A stretch of DNA of 64,000 nucleotides from Lampris incognitus (lineage: Eukaryota > Chordata > Actinopteri > Lampriformes > Lampridae): NCBI RefSeq assembly GCF_029633865.1, contig NC_079221.1, positions 3,021,008-3,085,007 on the forward strand. Direction: 5' to 3'. The translations under genes and the position numbers were made by a program. The stretch's first letter is position 1; each line of letters begins with the position of its first letter. The notes beneath the pieces are model-generated. The model made no database searches and was not told where the DNA came from. It saw only the letters and a program-made list of their open reading frames with translations. Shown piece by piece: positions 42,791-57,370 of this stretch.

Positions 42791-44190
42791 TCCAAAACAA
42801 AACAAAAAAAAGAGCTCTTTTCATTTTGGTGTCTGGAAAATGTTAGCTTTCTGCTTCTCAACTCAAATGGCCATACTAGTCCTGATGATAGGTCCATCTC
42901 TTTGTTTAGACCTCAGTGAGCCCTTCTTTTGACCCGTGCAGTCGGATCCGTACGCAGTAAGCTAATGACAGTCTTCAAAGCTACACTGCTTGCACTGGCC
43001 TGCTTTGCTTCTCACACAGTTCCTCCCTTCCCCGCGCCTCGAGCGTGCCGTCGGCTTGATGCACGGAAGTGTCTTACCTGCCTGGAAGTTGAGTAAGGTT
43101 CGTTTTTTTTTGCCAGCATTTTGAAGGTAAACAAGGAGAGGTAATCTTGAAGAACCAGACAGGTCAGTAGTGCACCTGTAGGTTGGTGCAGGACTGCGTT
43201 GGGTTCGGAGCAGAAATGTTCTTTAGACCCTTATCTCAGAGCTGCTGAGGATCTCCAGGCCAAGCAGAGTTAAGTCACTGGCTGAAAGGATGGGAAACCT
43301 CAGAGGTAAGACTGGGTACAAATCACAATTTTCCTTTGCTTGGGGGGCGGGGGCGGGGGGCTCAGATATGGTTTGCCTTCCTTCAATATATATTGGCTTT
43401 TCAGTTGTTGTATATCTGTCAGTCTGCTCAGTGCCCAGATTCCTGTGGGCGAAGTTAGACTGCGGAAAAATATTATAGTGGGGCTGATCATATCTTTGTC
43501 ATAGTTCTGGTCATGGTGTGGGGCTTTCCGCACAACTGCCGTGGCCCTGCAGAAGAAGCATTTCATGGCTGTGCTGCATTCTGCCTGCGAACGGCAGAAG
43601 AAACCAACACAAAACAACACAAATCGAGAAAGTAACGCTTTAACAAAACCAATTTCATACTTCGTTTGTGTTGATTAAAAAGAGAATTATGGCGATACTT
43701 TCCATTCTGTTGAACGGCGTGCTCGCTCTTGTCCTTTCCAAGAAAACAATATCAAAAGAGAAACCACAGAGGAGGGGTTTGGCTTTGTCCGTACTGATTG
43801 GGTTGGCAATCTGGTCGGTGCTGCTCTTCTTTTTTGTGTGTGAAGGGAGGAGGAGGAGGAGGGGGAGGAGGGGGAGTTCCCGTCAAATTGAGAAAGCCTC
43901 TCCAGTTTCTTGTCAATGCTCCGCGTTTAAAGAAGGAAAAAAAGCGCCGTGCTCTTGATGCAGAGTTTGTGTAACAGTTGAAAAAACATTTCACCCTTGC
44001 CATTCAAATACGACCTCAGTGCCTGGTAAACAAAACATCGCTATGGTAACAGCAGCTGTAACTATGAATGAGCAGGAAAGGATTTTTTGGCGTGTTGATG
44101 ATAGTAGGCGTCACAGAATGCAATCCCGTGACCAACATACTTAGCAAGAAAACATTATGAAATGCCATTTCAGCACTCACCAACACTTCG
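42791..44190. other. PKP4 intron 1 stretch
   Basis: No exon or named repeat recognised; small GGA-rich tract at 43850-43875. Confidence 0.4.
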
Positions 44191-47100
44191 TTTGTCATCT
44201 CTCCTCATGCACTTGTGGACATGAAATGTAACGAAACGCTGTTTCCCCAGCCCACATTAGTGCAACACAGACAGAAACACATCCAAAAACTACAAGAACA
44301 CACATACCCACACTGACACACACACCCACACTAACACACACACCCACACTAACACACACACCCACACTAACACACATACCCACACTGACACACATACCCA
44401 CACTGACACACATACCCACGCTAAGACACATACCCACACTGACACACATACCCACACTAACACACATACCCACACTAACACACATACCCACACTAACACA
44501 CATACCCACACTAACACATATACCCACACTAACACACATACCCACACTAACACACATACCCACACTGACACACACACCCACACTAACACACACACCCACA
44601 CTAACACACACACCCACACTGACACACATACCCACACTAACACACATACCCACACTAACACATATACCCACACTGACACACACACCCACACTAACACACA
44701 CACCCACACTAACACACACACCCAAACTAACACACATACCCACACTAACACACATATCCACACTAACACACATACCCACACTAACACACACACCCACACT
44801 AACACACACACCCAAACTAACACACACACCCACACTAACACACATACCCACACTGACACACATACCCACACTGACACACATACCCACACTGACACACATA
44901 CCCACACTAACACACATACCCACACTGACACACATACCCACACTGACACACACACCCACACTGACACACACACCCACACTGACACATATACCCACACTAA
45001 CACACATACCCACACTAACACACATACCCACACTAACACACACACCCACACTAACACACATACCCACACTAACACACATACCCACACTAACACACATACC
45101 CACACTAAGACACATACCCACACTAACACACATACCCACACTAACACACATACCCACACTAACACATATACCCACACTAACACACATACCCACACTAACA
45201 CACATACCCACACTAACACACATACCCACACTAACGCACATACCCACACTAACGCACATACCCACACTAACACACATACCCACACTGACACATATACCCA
45301 CACTGACACACATACCCACACTAACACATATACCCACACTAACACATATACCCACACTAACACACATACCCACACTAACACACATACCCACACTAACACA
45401 TATACCCACACTAACACACATACCCACACTAACACACACACCCACACTAACACACATACCCACACTAACACACATACCCACACTGACACACACACCCACA
45501 CTAACACACACACCCACACTAACACACACACCCACACTGACACACATACCCACACTAACACACATACCCACACTAACACATATACCCACACTGACACACA
45601 CACCCACACTAACACACACACCCACACTAACACACACACCCAAACTAACACACATACCCACACTAACACACATATCCACACTAACACACATATCCACACT
45701 AACACACATACCCACACTAACACACACACCCACACTAACACACACACCCAAACTAACACACACACCCACACTAACACACATACCCACACTGACACACATA
45801 CCCACACTGACACACATACCCACACTGACACACATACCCACACTAACACACATACCCACACTGACACACATACCCACACTGACACACACACCCACACTGA
45901 CACACACACCCACACTGACACATATACCCACACTAACACACATACCCACACTAACACACATACCCACACTAACACACACACCCACACTAACACACATACC
46001 CACACTAACACACATACCCACACTAACACACATACCCACACTAAGACACATACCCACACTAACACACATACCCACACTAACACACATACCCACACTAACA
46101 CATATACCCACACTAACACACATACCCACACTAACACACATACCCACACTAACACACATACCCACACTAACGCACATACCCACACTAACGCACATACCCA
46201 CACTAACACACATACCCACACTGACACATATACCCACACTGACACACATACCCACACTAACACATATACCCACACTAACACATATACCCACACTAACACA
46301 CATACCCACACTAACACACATACCCACACTAACACATATACCCACACTAACACACATACCCACACTAACACACACACCCACACTAACACACATACCCACA
46401 CTAACACACATACCCACACTAACACACACACCCACACTAACACACATACCCACACTAACACACATACCCACACTGACACACATACCCACACTGACACACA
46501 TACCCACACTGACACACACACCCACACTGACACACATACCCACACTAACACACATACCCACACTAACACACATACCCACACTGACACACATACCGACACT
46601 GACACACATACCCACACTAACACACACACCCACACTAACACACATACCCACACTAACACACATACCCACACTAACACACATACCCACACTAAGACACATA
46701 CCCACACTAACACACATACCCACACTGACACACATACCCACACTGACACACATACCCACACTGACACACATACCCACACTAACACACATACCCACACTAA
46801 CACACATACCCACACTAACGCACATACCCACACTAACGCACATACCCACACTAACGCACATACCCACACTGACACATATACCCACACTGACACACATACC
46901 CACACTAACACATATACCCACACTAACACATATACCCACACTAACACACATACCCACACTAACACACATACCCACACTAACACATATACCCACACTAACA
47001 CATATACCCACACTAACACACACACCCACACTAACACACATACCCACACTAACACACATACCCACACTAACACACATACCCACACTAACACACACACCCA

Positions 47101-48890
47101 CACTAACACACATACCCACACTAACACACATACCCACACTAACACATATACCCACACTAACACACATACCCAAACTAACACACATACCCACACTAACACA
47201 CATACCCACACTAACACACACACCCACACTAACACACATACCCACACTAACACATATACCCACACTAACACATATACCCACACTAACACACATACCCACA
47301 CTAACACACATACCCACACTAACACACATACCCAAACTAACACACATACCCACACTAACACACATACCCACACTAACACACATACCCAAACTAACACACA
47401 TACCCACACTAAGACACATACCCACACTAACACACATACCCACACTAACACACATACCCACACTAACACATATACCCACACTAACACACATACCCACACT
47501 AACACACATACCCACACTGACACACATACCCACACTAACACACATACCCACACTAACACACATACCCAAACTAACACACATACCCACACTAAGACACATA
47601 CCCACACTAACACACATACCCACACTAACACATATACCCACACTAACACACATACCCACACTAACACACATACCCACACTGACACACATACCCACACTGA
47701 CACACATACCCACACTGACACACATACCCACACTAACACACATACCCACACTGACACACATACCCACACTGACACACATACCCACACTAACACACATACC
47801 CACACTAACACACATACCCACACTGACACACATACCCACACTAACACACATACCCACACTAACACACATACCCACACATATCCACACTAACACACATACC
47901 CACACTAACACACATACCCACACTAACACACATACCCACACTAACACACATACCCAAACTAACACACATACCCACACTAACACATATACCCACACTAACA
48001 CACATACCCACACTAACACACATACCCAAACTAACACACATACCCACACTAAGACACATACCCACACTAACACACATACCCACACTAACACACATACCCA
48101 CACTAACACATATACCCACACTAACACACATACCCACACTGACACACATACCCACACTGACACACATACCCACACTAACACACATACCCACACTAACGCA
48201 CATACCCACACTGACGCACATACCCACACTGACACACATACCCACACTGACACACATACCCACACTAACACACATACCCACACTAACACAAATACCCACA
48301 CTAACACACATACCCACACTGACACACATACCCACACTGACACACATACCCACACTAACACACATACCCACACTAACACACATACCCACACTAAGACACA
48401 TACCCACACTAACACACATACCCACACTAACACACATACCCACACTAACACATATACCCACACTGACACACATACCCACACTGACACACATACCCACACT
48501 AACAGACATACCCACACTAACACACATACCCACACTAAGACACATACCCACACTAACACACATACCCACACTAACACACATACCCACACTAACACACATA
48601 CCCACACTAACACACATACCCACACTGACACACATACCCACACTGACACACATACCCACACTAACACACATACCCACACTAACACACATACCCACACTAA
48701 CACATATACCCACACTAAGACACATACCCACACTAACACACATACCCACACTAACACACATACCCACACTAACACACATACCCACACTAACACACATATC
48801 AAAACTAAACAAAAAAAAAACCACTGTCCAAGGGAGCGAGCGCCAGCCAGGATGACTGTCAGAACCGCCGGTCTGTCTCGTGTATTCTAA
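44190..48890 (-). mobile_element. Retroelement-like repeat, 5-prime truncated, with expanded internal array
   Basis: Minus-strand copy of the repeat at 41030-41710. Shared flanks: GGCGGTTCTGACAGTCATCC with CCTTGGACAGTGGTTTTTTT on the right, and GTTCTTGTAGTTT, TGTGGGCTGGGGAAAC and AAGTGCATGAGG on the left. The array below lies exactly where the other copy has three units. Confidence 0.75.
44300..48808. repeat. 18-bp satellite array, about 250 units
   Basis: Consensus unit CACACATACCCACACTAA on the plus strand, with recurring variants (TGAC for TAAC, CACACC for CATACC, CATATA, CCCAAAC, AAGACAC, ACGCAC). Period is almost strictly 18 bp over 4.5 kb. Blocks of variants repeat at 936 bp (918 bp before an extra unit) and at 648 bp, so it has higher-order structure. 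Minus-strand open frames of up to 1535 codons are repeats of six residues and not genes. Confidence 0.97.
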
Positions 48891-49214
48891 CCCTGGCTGC
48901 TGTATGGCCAGGGTACTGCCGAGACACCTTGAAACACTGTGGTGACAGAATCCCAGAATATCTTAGGGTCACGTTTCGGTCAGATGTCTGGGGGGGACCT
49001 CCCGCATACTTGGCTTGGCTCGTCCCCTCTCCCCACAAGCTCCCCGGGTCCAGGCCTTTTCTGTTCTCATTGTAAACAACCCAGCCAGCTCACAAACTGG
49101 CTGTCAGCCTGAACTAAATGATTCCCTTTCTTTGTGTGTGTGTGTGTGTGTGTGTGTGTTTGTGTACACCAGTGTGTATGCAGGGTGTTCTCTTGTACTT
49201 TTAGAACAGTGTCG
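48891..49214. other. Short unassigned stretch
   Basis: Unassigned, ending in a (GT)n tract at 49135-49158. Confidence 0.4.
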
Positions 49215-49480
49215 ATCTGGTCGGTCGGGGCGCCTGTTCAGGGGGAGGGGGAACTGGGGGGAATAGCGTGATCCTCCCATGTGCTACGTCCCCCTGGTGA
49301 AACTCCTCACTGTCAGGTGAAAAGAAACGGCTGGCGACTCCACATGTACGGGAGGACACATGTGGTAGTCTGCAGCCCTCCCCGGATCAGCAGAGGGGAT
49401 GGAGCAGAGACCGGGACGGCTCAGAAGAGTGGGGTAATTGGCCGGATATAAGTGGGGAGAAAAGAGGGGGAGATCCAAAA
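49215..49480 (+). mobile_element. SINE family A, 5-prime truncated
   Basis: Starts inside the body (GGTCGGTCGGGGCGCCTGTT), lacks the tRNA head, and ends GTGGGGAGAAAAGAGGGGG. Confidence 0.83.
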
Positions 49481-49484
49481 AAAG

Positions 49485-50818
49485 AAAAAGAGCGGCGTCC
49501 TTCTCACCAAAGTGACTGTTATTCACTTGAGCTAATACAGACCTGTCCAGTCAACCACAGGCTGCCACTGTGAGTTTGGAATATTGAAGTAGACAGCTTT
49601 ATGGAAAAAAAATACCGAGTTAAAAACTTGCGACGGGGCTCTATTGTAAATGATTTTCGATGATTCCTTTAGCAGCTTATATTTCACCCTATATTGGGAG
49701 GCGGGGAAATTGCCTGTATTCTGTCTGTGTGGTGAAGGTGATTGTGGAGCTCAAGTGATATGTGTAAAATCGATGAGCAGTATGTATCTCCATCTTCGTA
49801 GCATTTAGACGAGAGCGGCAGCAGATTTCCAAGGCAATAAAATCACGAGGAAAATGCCCACTTTCCCCGGAGTCAAACGGCTCCGGCATTATCAGGCCCC
49901 GCGCTGCAGCCGGAGCGGTAGTTTAGCTGCCTGATCCAGCTCCGCGAGCTCCTTCTAGTAAATATGGATCCACCTTCAGCAGCCTTCCCCAGACACTCTC
50001 CCTGTCAGCGGATATAATGAGGCCATAACTATTTGTCCTCCGCTTGCATTTCAGCTCTTGTTGTGTGGGAGGCCAAGAGAGTGGGTGAAGGAGTGTGAAA
50101 GGGTGAGAGAGAGAGAGACGCAGCGAGGGAGGGTAAGAGTGAGGCGACCGCCTGTCTCTTCAGTTGCGCCGGTGATGTTTTCTTGTGAAAACTGTACTTT
50201 CCTGCTCGCTGTGCGCCTGCCCATCCAGCCGTTCCCCCCACCCCCCGCCCGCCACACACCGCTCTGACACGTGCACGTGTACACATACGTACGTGCCAGG
50301 CATTCTTGGTCATTTTTGGCATTCACGGATTTAGAATTCCCTCTCTTCCGGGGCCTCACGTCCCGCTGTCGTTGGCTACTTTGCCTCAGTCTATATAGGC
50401 GCATGTGGACGCTGTCCCATGACGTGCTCTTTAAATAAAGAAGTCATACTGCACTGGTTTGTTGTCTTAAGGCCATATGCAATTGACTTGTGCTGTTGTA
50501 GACGTGAAATATTGGCAAGTGTTTTGTTTCAAACGGGCCATATGGCATGTGTGGGTGTGTGTATGTCCTGGTGTTGGCGTGTGACCACCAGTCAGCACTC
50601 AACATCGCCGCTTGGTTGTGTGTGTGTATGTGCGTTCGTGTGTGTGTGTGTGTGTGTGTGTGCGTGCGTCCGTGCATGTGTGTGTGTGTGTGTGGAGTCA
50701 ACTCAAGTATGTCTATTTGTGCAATGTGTTTGCACATATGCACATGCACAGTGCTCTGAGTGTGTTTGTGTCTGTTTATACAAGATGCTTTTCTCAGCGG
50801 AGTGCCTGTGGTGACCAT

Positions 50819-50862
<44 letters not shown>

Positions 50863-50887
50863 CGCTCTTGTGTTTTTCCCTGTGCAG
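49485..50887. other. Sequence before the PKP4 coding exon
   Basis: Apparently single-copy, locally GC-rich DNA (49700-50000), then interrupted GT tracts at 50620-50695 and 50820-50860 directly before the exon's acceptor. Confidence 0.45.
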
Positions 50888-50892
50888 GAGGA

Positions 50893-51021
50893 ATGCCAGC
50901 TCCTGAGCAGAGCCCAGTGAAGGAGGAGGGGCTTCTGCTGACCACCCGAGAGGGGTCCACTGGCAACAACATGGAGGCAGACAACACAGCAAACAACATC
51001 CTGGCCTCCGTCAAAGAACAG
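50893..51021 (+). CDS. pkp4: PKP4 (plakophilin-4/p0071) first coding exon
   Basis: The exon spans 50888-51021: acceptor TGTGCAG, five UTR bases, an ATG with purine at -3, 43 codons and donor GTAAGC in phase 0. The peptide starts MPAPEQSPVKEEG and ends NTANNILASVKEQ. Remembered human PKP4 starts MPAPEQ, then VEEG, then ATTILASVKEQ, so the match covers the exon end to end. PKP4 is an armadillo-repeat delta-catenin family protein of adherens junctions and desmosomes and a regulator of Rho signalling in cytokinesis; this exon only supplies the tail before the N-terminal coiled coil (human ELQFQRLTRELE). That next exon was sought in 51.0-64.0 kb and not seen. Microsatellites crowd both sides of the exon. 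Confidence 0.93.
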
Positions 51022-51287
51022 GTAAGCAGACGCTCCTTACACCTTTCGCGCCATGCTCTCTCATTTTTCCTTTTTTTTTTTCCTGCCAAGACAACTCATA
51101 GCTCTGTTAGCTGTTTCATATCCTGGCACTAATGAGAATCAGGGGGTAAGGTTTTTATGAAGAATTTGTTTTCTATCATTGACAATTGTGGTTTGCCGTA
51201 ATACCTCTTAATGAGACGTGCACGTAGCATGGTGCATGTACCAGGTTATACTCACATGTTATGCCGAGAGGAGATTCTTCCACTGCA

Positions 51288-51289
<2 letters not shown>

Positions 51290-51342
<53 letters not shown>

Positions 51343-51352
51343 CGTGTGTGTG
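51290..51352. repeat. (GT)n microsatellite
   Basis: About 30 GT dinucleotides with two GC interruptions, 270 bp after the PKP4 exon. Confidence 0.95.
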
Positions 51353-51660
51353 TGCACATACACGAGGGTATTTGCGTCACACCGTCGGCACTGTCACAAT
51401 ATCATCTACCTCCGACACAGAGCCATCCTGCAGCAGGAAGTTGTCTTATCTCCCTGCATGGATTGATGAAAACATGGTGTTTGTAGCGGAGCTTCTGTCA
51501 CAGTGGGCTTTGTTTGCTCTCTTGTTGTGGTGAAGAGGGCTTGAAATATTCTTTGCTGGAAGCTATTGGCTCTTTTTTCGGTTTGCAGTCATGTCCGCGC
51601 TCGTATTGATTCGTAATCAGAAGGGCCATCTTGAGCAAACAAAGCGGTGAGCCTGTGGAA

Positions 51661-52574
<914 letters not shown>

Positions 52575-52576
<2 letters not shown>

Positions 52577-54333
52577 ATTCATTCACTTGCTCTTTTTCCC
52601 CTTGTACTGGTTACCTTGCCGGCTATGGCTCCCTTCCTGTCTGGCACTGCTCCAGCCTTCTGTCTGTCTGCTGGGGTGTCACTGCAAAGCCAGAGGGAAG
52701 GATCCTGAAGTTTACTCGCTGGTACTGATGTCCCTCGGTGCACCCCAGCAGAGACAGATAGGTCGTCAGTTCTTCTGCTTATCTAAAGACCAGGATGTGA
52801 CGTGAGTGAAACGAGAAGATGATTCCCCAATAAACAAATAATGCGAGTTGGCTGTGTAGCCAATAAGCCTTGTTGTTTGAAGTCAGCGTGAAATTGAAAC
52901 ATAATTTTCATCGCATCACTAATTGCTTTAATCGTCACTCATTGTGTACTGTGTCTTTCTACCAAGAAGAAATATGAAAGTAGAACTCCGTTTTGCTGTT
53001 TTACTCTTTTTAAGAGCACCCCGTAGTTCAGGTTCTCTCAGCTGATCTTTCTTTCTGATACCCATGCCTTATTTACATACAGCCTATCGGATCCAATCAT
53101 CACATCGTGAAACAGCGCCCACCCTTACCGCCAACCTTGCTGGTACTTGTCACTCAAAGGTCAGCTCATGAATATTAATGAGGACTAGACCAGTCCTGCA
53201 CAGTGCTTCAGACAACTGAGTACGTTTTTGGATAAAGATATCTGCAACATTAGTCATTTACAAATGAAAAAAAATGTTGCTCAGTGTGTGTTGAAAGTTA
53301 AACCCGGTTCCTGATTCCAGTCTGACTTTTAAGCTTCCCGGGGGTTTGTGGCTTTCGTTTATCCAAGTCAACAAGAAGGAGGGAGCACCTGCCGATGTCA
53401 CTTCCTTCCCCGGAGGGCTTCCCAGCTGCTTGTCCGGCTCCGGCAGATAGAGAGGAAGGCAGGCGGGCGGGCAGGCAGGCAGGCGGGCGGGCGGGCAGGC
53501 AGGCGGGCGGGCAGGGAGAGCAAGTTGCCTAAGCTTTGCTCTTGGTATGACAGGCTGGAGACACACCTCGGGAATTCCTGTTAGAGAACTGAGAGACTGA
53601 GTTAATTATTTATGGTGTTAGCAGGCATTGGAGAGGGTGAATGAGAGGGAACAGGAGAGGGTGTTTCTTGAGGTAAGAGACGAGGCTAGTGTGTTAGGAT
53701 GTGTGTGTGTGTGTGCGGGGTTTTTTTCCCCCTCCGGTCTTTTGCGCAAGGCTTTCCTGTGATTGTTGAGAGGCGAACCTTCGAGGGATCCCAACATTGG
53801 CGTAAACATGCCGGCCCGCTGTGTTAGAGCTAGAGCTGGGGCTTAGGATGAGGGGCTTGTGTGGTAAGTACGTCCTCTCACTGTTTCTCGTTTTCGGCCA
53901 GTTCTGCTTCCCATCTATTTGTGAACGTCTTCTTCATTTTTAATTGCTCTACCCTGTCTTTGTTTTCTTTGTCCGTCTGGGGTTTTTGTTCTTTCAAACA
54001 TGTCCATATATCTGCTGATGTTTGGGCTGGCCAGGCTCTGCCCCAGATGCCCAAACAAGGACAGATTCTCCAGGAGTTCTTTTGATTGCATTGCCCCCCC
54101 CCCCCCGGGTTCGCTTAGAGACTAATGCCTCGTCTCCTTCTGCTCTGCTGACTACTAACAAGGCTCATTCTTTCTGCTGCTCATGGGAGGATTGGGCTCC
54201 GTCGTCCTGCAGTTTGCTTGTTATTTGAGTCCCATCTTCGCTCCGTGGTCCTTTATTGCCACTGACCCACCAGCCGGATGACACGTCCATAACTGCTTGT
54301 TAAGGACCGCGTTTCAGCACTGTGCTGCTTCTT
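52575..54333. other. PKP4 intron stretch
   Basis: No exon found. Contains a GGCA/GGGC repeat at 53457-53516 and a short GT run at 53699-53714. Confidence 0.45.
53457..53516. repeat. GGCA/GGGC tetranucleotide repeat
   Basis: About 15 alternating GGCA and GGCG tetramers in 60 bp; G-tracts on this strand could form a quadruplex. Confidence 0.85.
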
Positions 54334-54347
54334 ACCTGCAACTTTCT

Positions 54348-54808
54348 TTCTTCTTCTTTTTTTTTTGGACCCCCCCCCCCCCTTTCTCCCCAATTGTACC
54401 CGGCCAATCACCCCACTCTTCCGAGACGTCCCGCTCTCTGCTCCACCCCCTCTGCTGATCTGGGGAGGGCTGCAGACTACCACATGCCTCCTCCCATACA
54501 TGTGGAGTCACCAGCCGCCTCTTTTCACCTGACAGTGAGGAGTTTCACCAGGGGGACGAAGCGCATGGGAGGATCACGCTATTCCCCCCAGTTCCCCCTC
54601 CCCCCTGAGCAGGCGCCCCGACCGACCAGAGGAGACGGTAGTGCAGCGACCAGGACACATACCCACATCCAGCTTCCCACCTGCAGACACAGCCAGTTGT
54701 GTCTGTAGGGACGCCCGACCAAGCCGGAGGTAACATGGGGATTCGAACCAGCGATCCCTGTGTTGGTAGGCAACAGAATGGACTGCTATGTTACCCGGAT
54801 GCGCCAGT
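54348..54808 (-). mobile_element. SINE family A, full length
   Basis: Complete minus-strand copy. Flanked by ACCTGCAACTTTCT (54334-54347) and ACCTGCGACTTTCT (54809-54822), a 14-bp duplication with one change. Confidence 0.88.
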
Positions 54809-54822
54809 ACCTGCGACTTTCT

Positions 54823-55345
54823 GAGAACTGGACAGTATTTCTCCTCTTTTACATATTCACAAAAGCAAATAATGAAAGAAAAGAATAGGTTTGGAATTAA
54901 CTTTACATGTGCTCCCTCTCCAATATTTGTCATCTAGTTAAGATTTTATTTCGCCGAAGGTTGTTTTTTTTAATCACTTTCATCAGGAGTGTAATTGAAG
55001 CAGTGGGAAGCAGCAGATTGGCACTCAGCCAACCAGTTTCTCCATTGCATGGATTCAGCGATCACGAAGCTGCTGTTTGTGTTCTCCATGTGTACTTTAC
55101 TGCGATACGGAGGTGAAAGTCTGGGAATACATAGTGGGAACCTGCTAAAACAAGGCATTCAGTAATACTGCTTCTGCATACAGACCAGATACTAAAACGT
55201 CACCCCTTGTTAACGTTTAATCTTTCTGCTGGTTAAGGATGCTCATTGGGAAGATTTGTCTTGACTGACAGGGAGGCTGATAACAACACTGGTATAATTC
55301 ATTCAGCTTGCACAACAAACACTCATGGCCCGACTGTGTATGGGC
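54823..55345. other. PKP4 intron stretch
   Basis: Nothing recognised. Confidence 0.4.
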
Positions 55346-55349
55346 ACCC

Positions 55350-55494
55350 CTCCATCCTAGGGGGTGGCAGTCTGGTTACTGGAGGGTTGTTGGTTCAAGC
55401 CTTGGCTCCCCCTGGCAAAATTGTTGAGGTGTCCCTGAGCAAGACACCTGAGTTTTGAGCTGGTTGTTACCTTGCATGGTTGAACACTGCCATT

Positions 55495-55554
<60 letters not shown>

Positions 55555-55615
55555 GACATTAATTGTAAAGTGCTTTGGATAAAAGTGCTATAAATGCAGT
55601 GCATTTACCATTTAC
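55350..55615 (+). mobile_element. SINE family D with internal (GT)n
   Basis: Head GGGTGGCAGTCTGGTTACTG with B-box-like TTGGTTCAAGCC, a middle GTCCCTGAGCAAGACACCTG, a (GT)28 run, and the tail GTAAAGTGCTTTGGATAAAA, a common fish SINE ending. Confidence 0.75.
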
Positions 55616-55915
55616 TAAAACAACTTCCTTGAGTTTGAAGGGAACAGGAGGTGCACAGGAGAGGTCCATCCCCTCTTTGCTTCATACGTCAGAGACCTCC
55701 CCCCTCCCCTTGCTTCCTCTTCTGAAAAGAGAAGGGTGACGGGGGAAGAGTTTCGGGGCGGAACGGGTGGATAAGAGTAACAGAAATGTTACATGGTCTG
55801 TGGACGTTGGCGGTTTTATGTGAACCTCCGCCGGGAGATGCTGAACACGGCTGAAAGCTAGAATATGCTCTGAAGTGAAAAAAGAAGAGAAGAAAAAACA
55901 GGAAGGGAAAAAGTT

Positions 55916-55918
<3 letters not shown>

Positions 55919-55980
<62 letters not shown>
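55919..55980. repeat. (GT)n microsatellite
   Basis: About 30 uninterrupted GT dinucleotides. Confidence 0.95.
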
Positions 55981-55982
<2 letters not shown>

Positions 55983-56711
55983 AAATTCTTGCCCCGCCTC
56001 CTAGGCTTGGCTACTTTATCGTTAAATCACTGTTCTTCCTGGGCCTGCTGTGGCCTTGTCTGGCCCGGCCTGTTCAGGGAGTAACAGGGTGGAACCATTA
56101 GAGTCAACAACAGCTGAGGAATTCTTCTAGCTGCAAAATAGACCACTTTTAAGAGTACGTTTTTATATGCTTTTTATCTATCCATTTCTCTATTACTCAT
56201 ATCAGCATTAGCATGTTGCTAGTTATGGCTACAGTTGGTGTTGCACAGATTGGTCTTGTGTACAAAACGGTATCTCTGACAGGCGGGACAGAGTTTGACA
56301 AGAATGATGTGAAATGACATATTGACAATCTGGACAATAATCTGGGCAGAATGATGAGACAGGGAAAAGGAAATTACTGAAACTGTTTGAATGGATGACT
56401 TGGGGTATGCATTAGAGATGCACCAATCCACTTTTTTTCAGTTCCGATCCCAGTGCTCGAATTTGGATATCTGCTGATACCGACACCGCAGCTCTTTTTT
56501 TCTTGAATATTATTATTGTCATCGTCGTCATTGGTATTATGTGTAAGGTTAAGAGACTGTAGTAAACCACACAGCACTTCTTATTAAAAGAGCAAAAAAT
56601 ATACAAAAATGCATTAAATTTTAATTTTTTGCAAAGCAGTTTTTTGAACTGCAGGCTTCACATACAAACAAACGGGTATAGAAGTGCAAATTGCTTTGGT
56701 AAGTCCATTAA

Positions 56712-57085
56712 TGTGGTGTCACAGTGGTTAGCGCAGTCGCCTCACAACAAGAAGGTCCTGGGTTCGAGCCCTGGGGTAGTCCAACCTTGGGGGTCGTCCT
56801 CTGTGTGGAGTTTGCATGTTCTCCCTGTGTCTGTGTGGGTTTCCTCCGGGTGCTCCGGTTTCCTCCCACAGTCCAAACACATGTAGGTCAGGTGAATCGG
56901 CCGTATTAAATTGTCCCTAGGTGTGAATGTGTGGGTGTGTGTGTGTGTGTGCGTGTGCGTGTGTGTGTGGGGGCCCTGTGTGATGGCTGTCCAGGGTGTC
57001 TCCCCGCCTGCTGCCCAATGACTGCTGGGATAGGCTCCAGCATCCCTGCGACCCTGAGAGCAGGATAAGCGGTTTGGATAATGGA
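56712..57085 (+). mobile_element. SINE family B, full length
   Basis: Head AGTGGTTAGCGCAGTCGCC, B box GGTTCGAGCCC, body TCCCACAGTCCAAACACATG, internal GT run, and tail AGGATAAGCGGTTTGGATAA TGGATGA. Confidence 0.87.
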
Positions 57086-57142
57086 TGAAGTCCTTTAATG
57101 TTTTGAAAAACTTGAACAAATCAAGTGCACACAATGCATAAA

Positions 57143-57145
<3 letters not shown>

Positions 57146-57182
<37 letters not shown>
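57146..57182. repeat. (AT)n microsatellite
   Basis: About 18 AT dinucleotides between two SINE pieces. Confidence 0.95.
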
Positions 57183-57186
<4 letters not shown>

Positions 57187-57189
57187 TTT

Positions 57190-57370
57190 AACTACTTTAT
57201 TGATCCCCATGGGGAAATTATGCTCTTCATTTAACCCATCCTAGCTGTGTAGCTAGGAGCAGTGGACAGCCACCGTGCAGCACCCAGGGACCAACTGCAG
57301 TTCGTCTTGCCATGCCTCGGACAAGGGCACAGACAGGAGTATTAACCCTAACATACATGCCTTTTTGATG
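57190..57370 (-). mobile_element. SINE fragment, 3-prime part of the B variant
   Basis: Inverse of the 23815-23940 tail (GGTTAATACTCCTGTC, GCACGGTGGCTGTCCACTG) followed by an ACTTTATTGATCCCCATGGG end. Confidence 0.7.

Noticed and set aside
43668..43958. Possible small membrane protein (hydrophobic N-term, basic tail)
   Set aside because: No splice sites, homology or codon evidence; it overlaps a simple GGA repeat.
44195..48824. Minus-strand open frames of 1535, 1195 and 321 codons
   Set aside because: They translate the 18-bp unit as six-residue repeats (MCVSVG or CVLVWV) in different frames; no start context, domain or splice logic.
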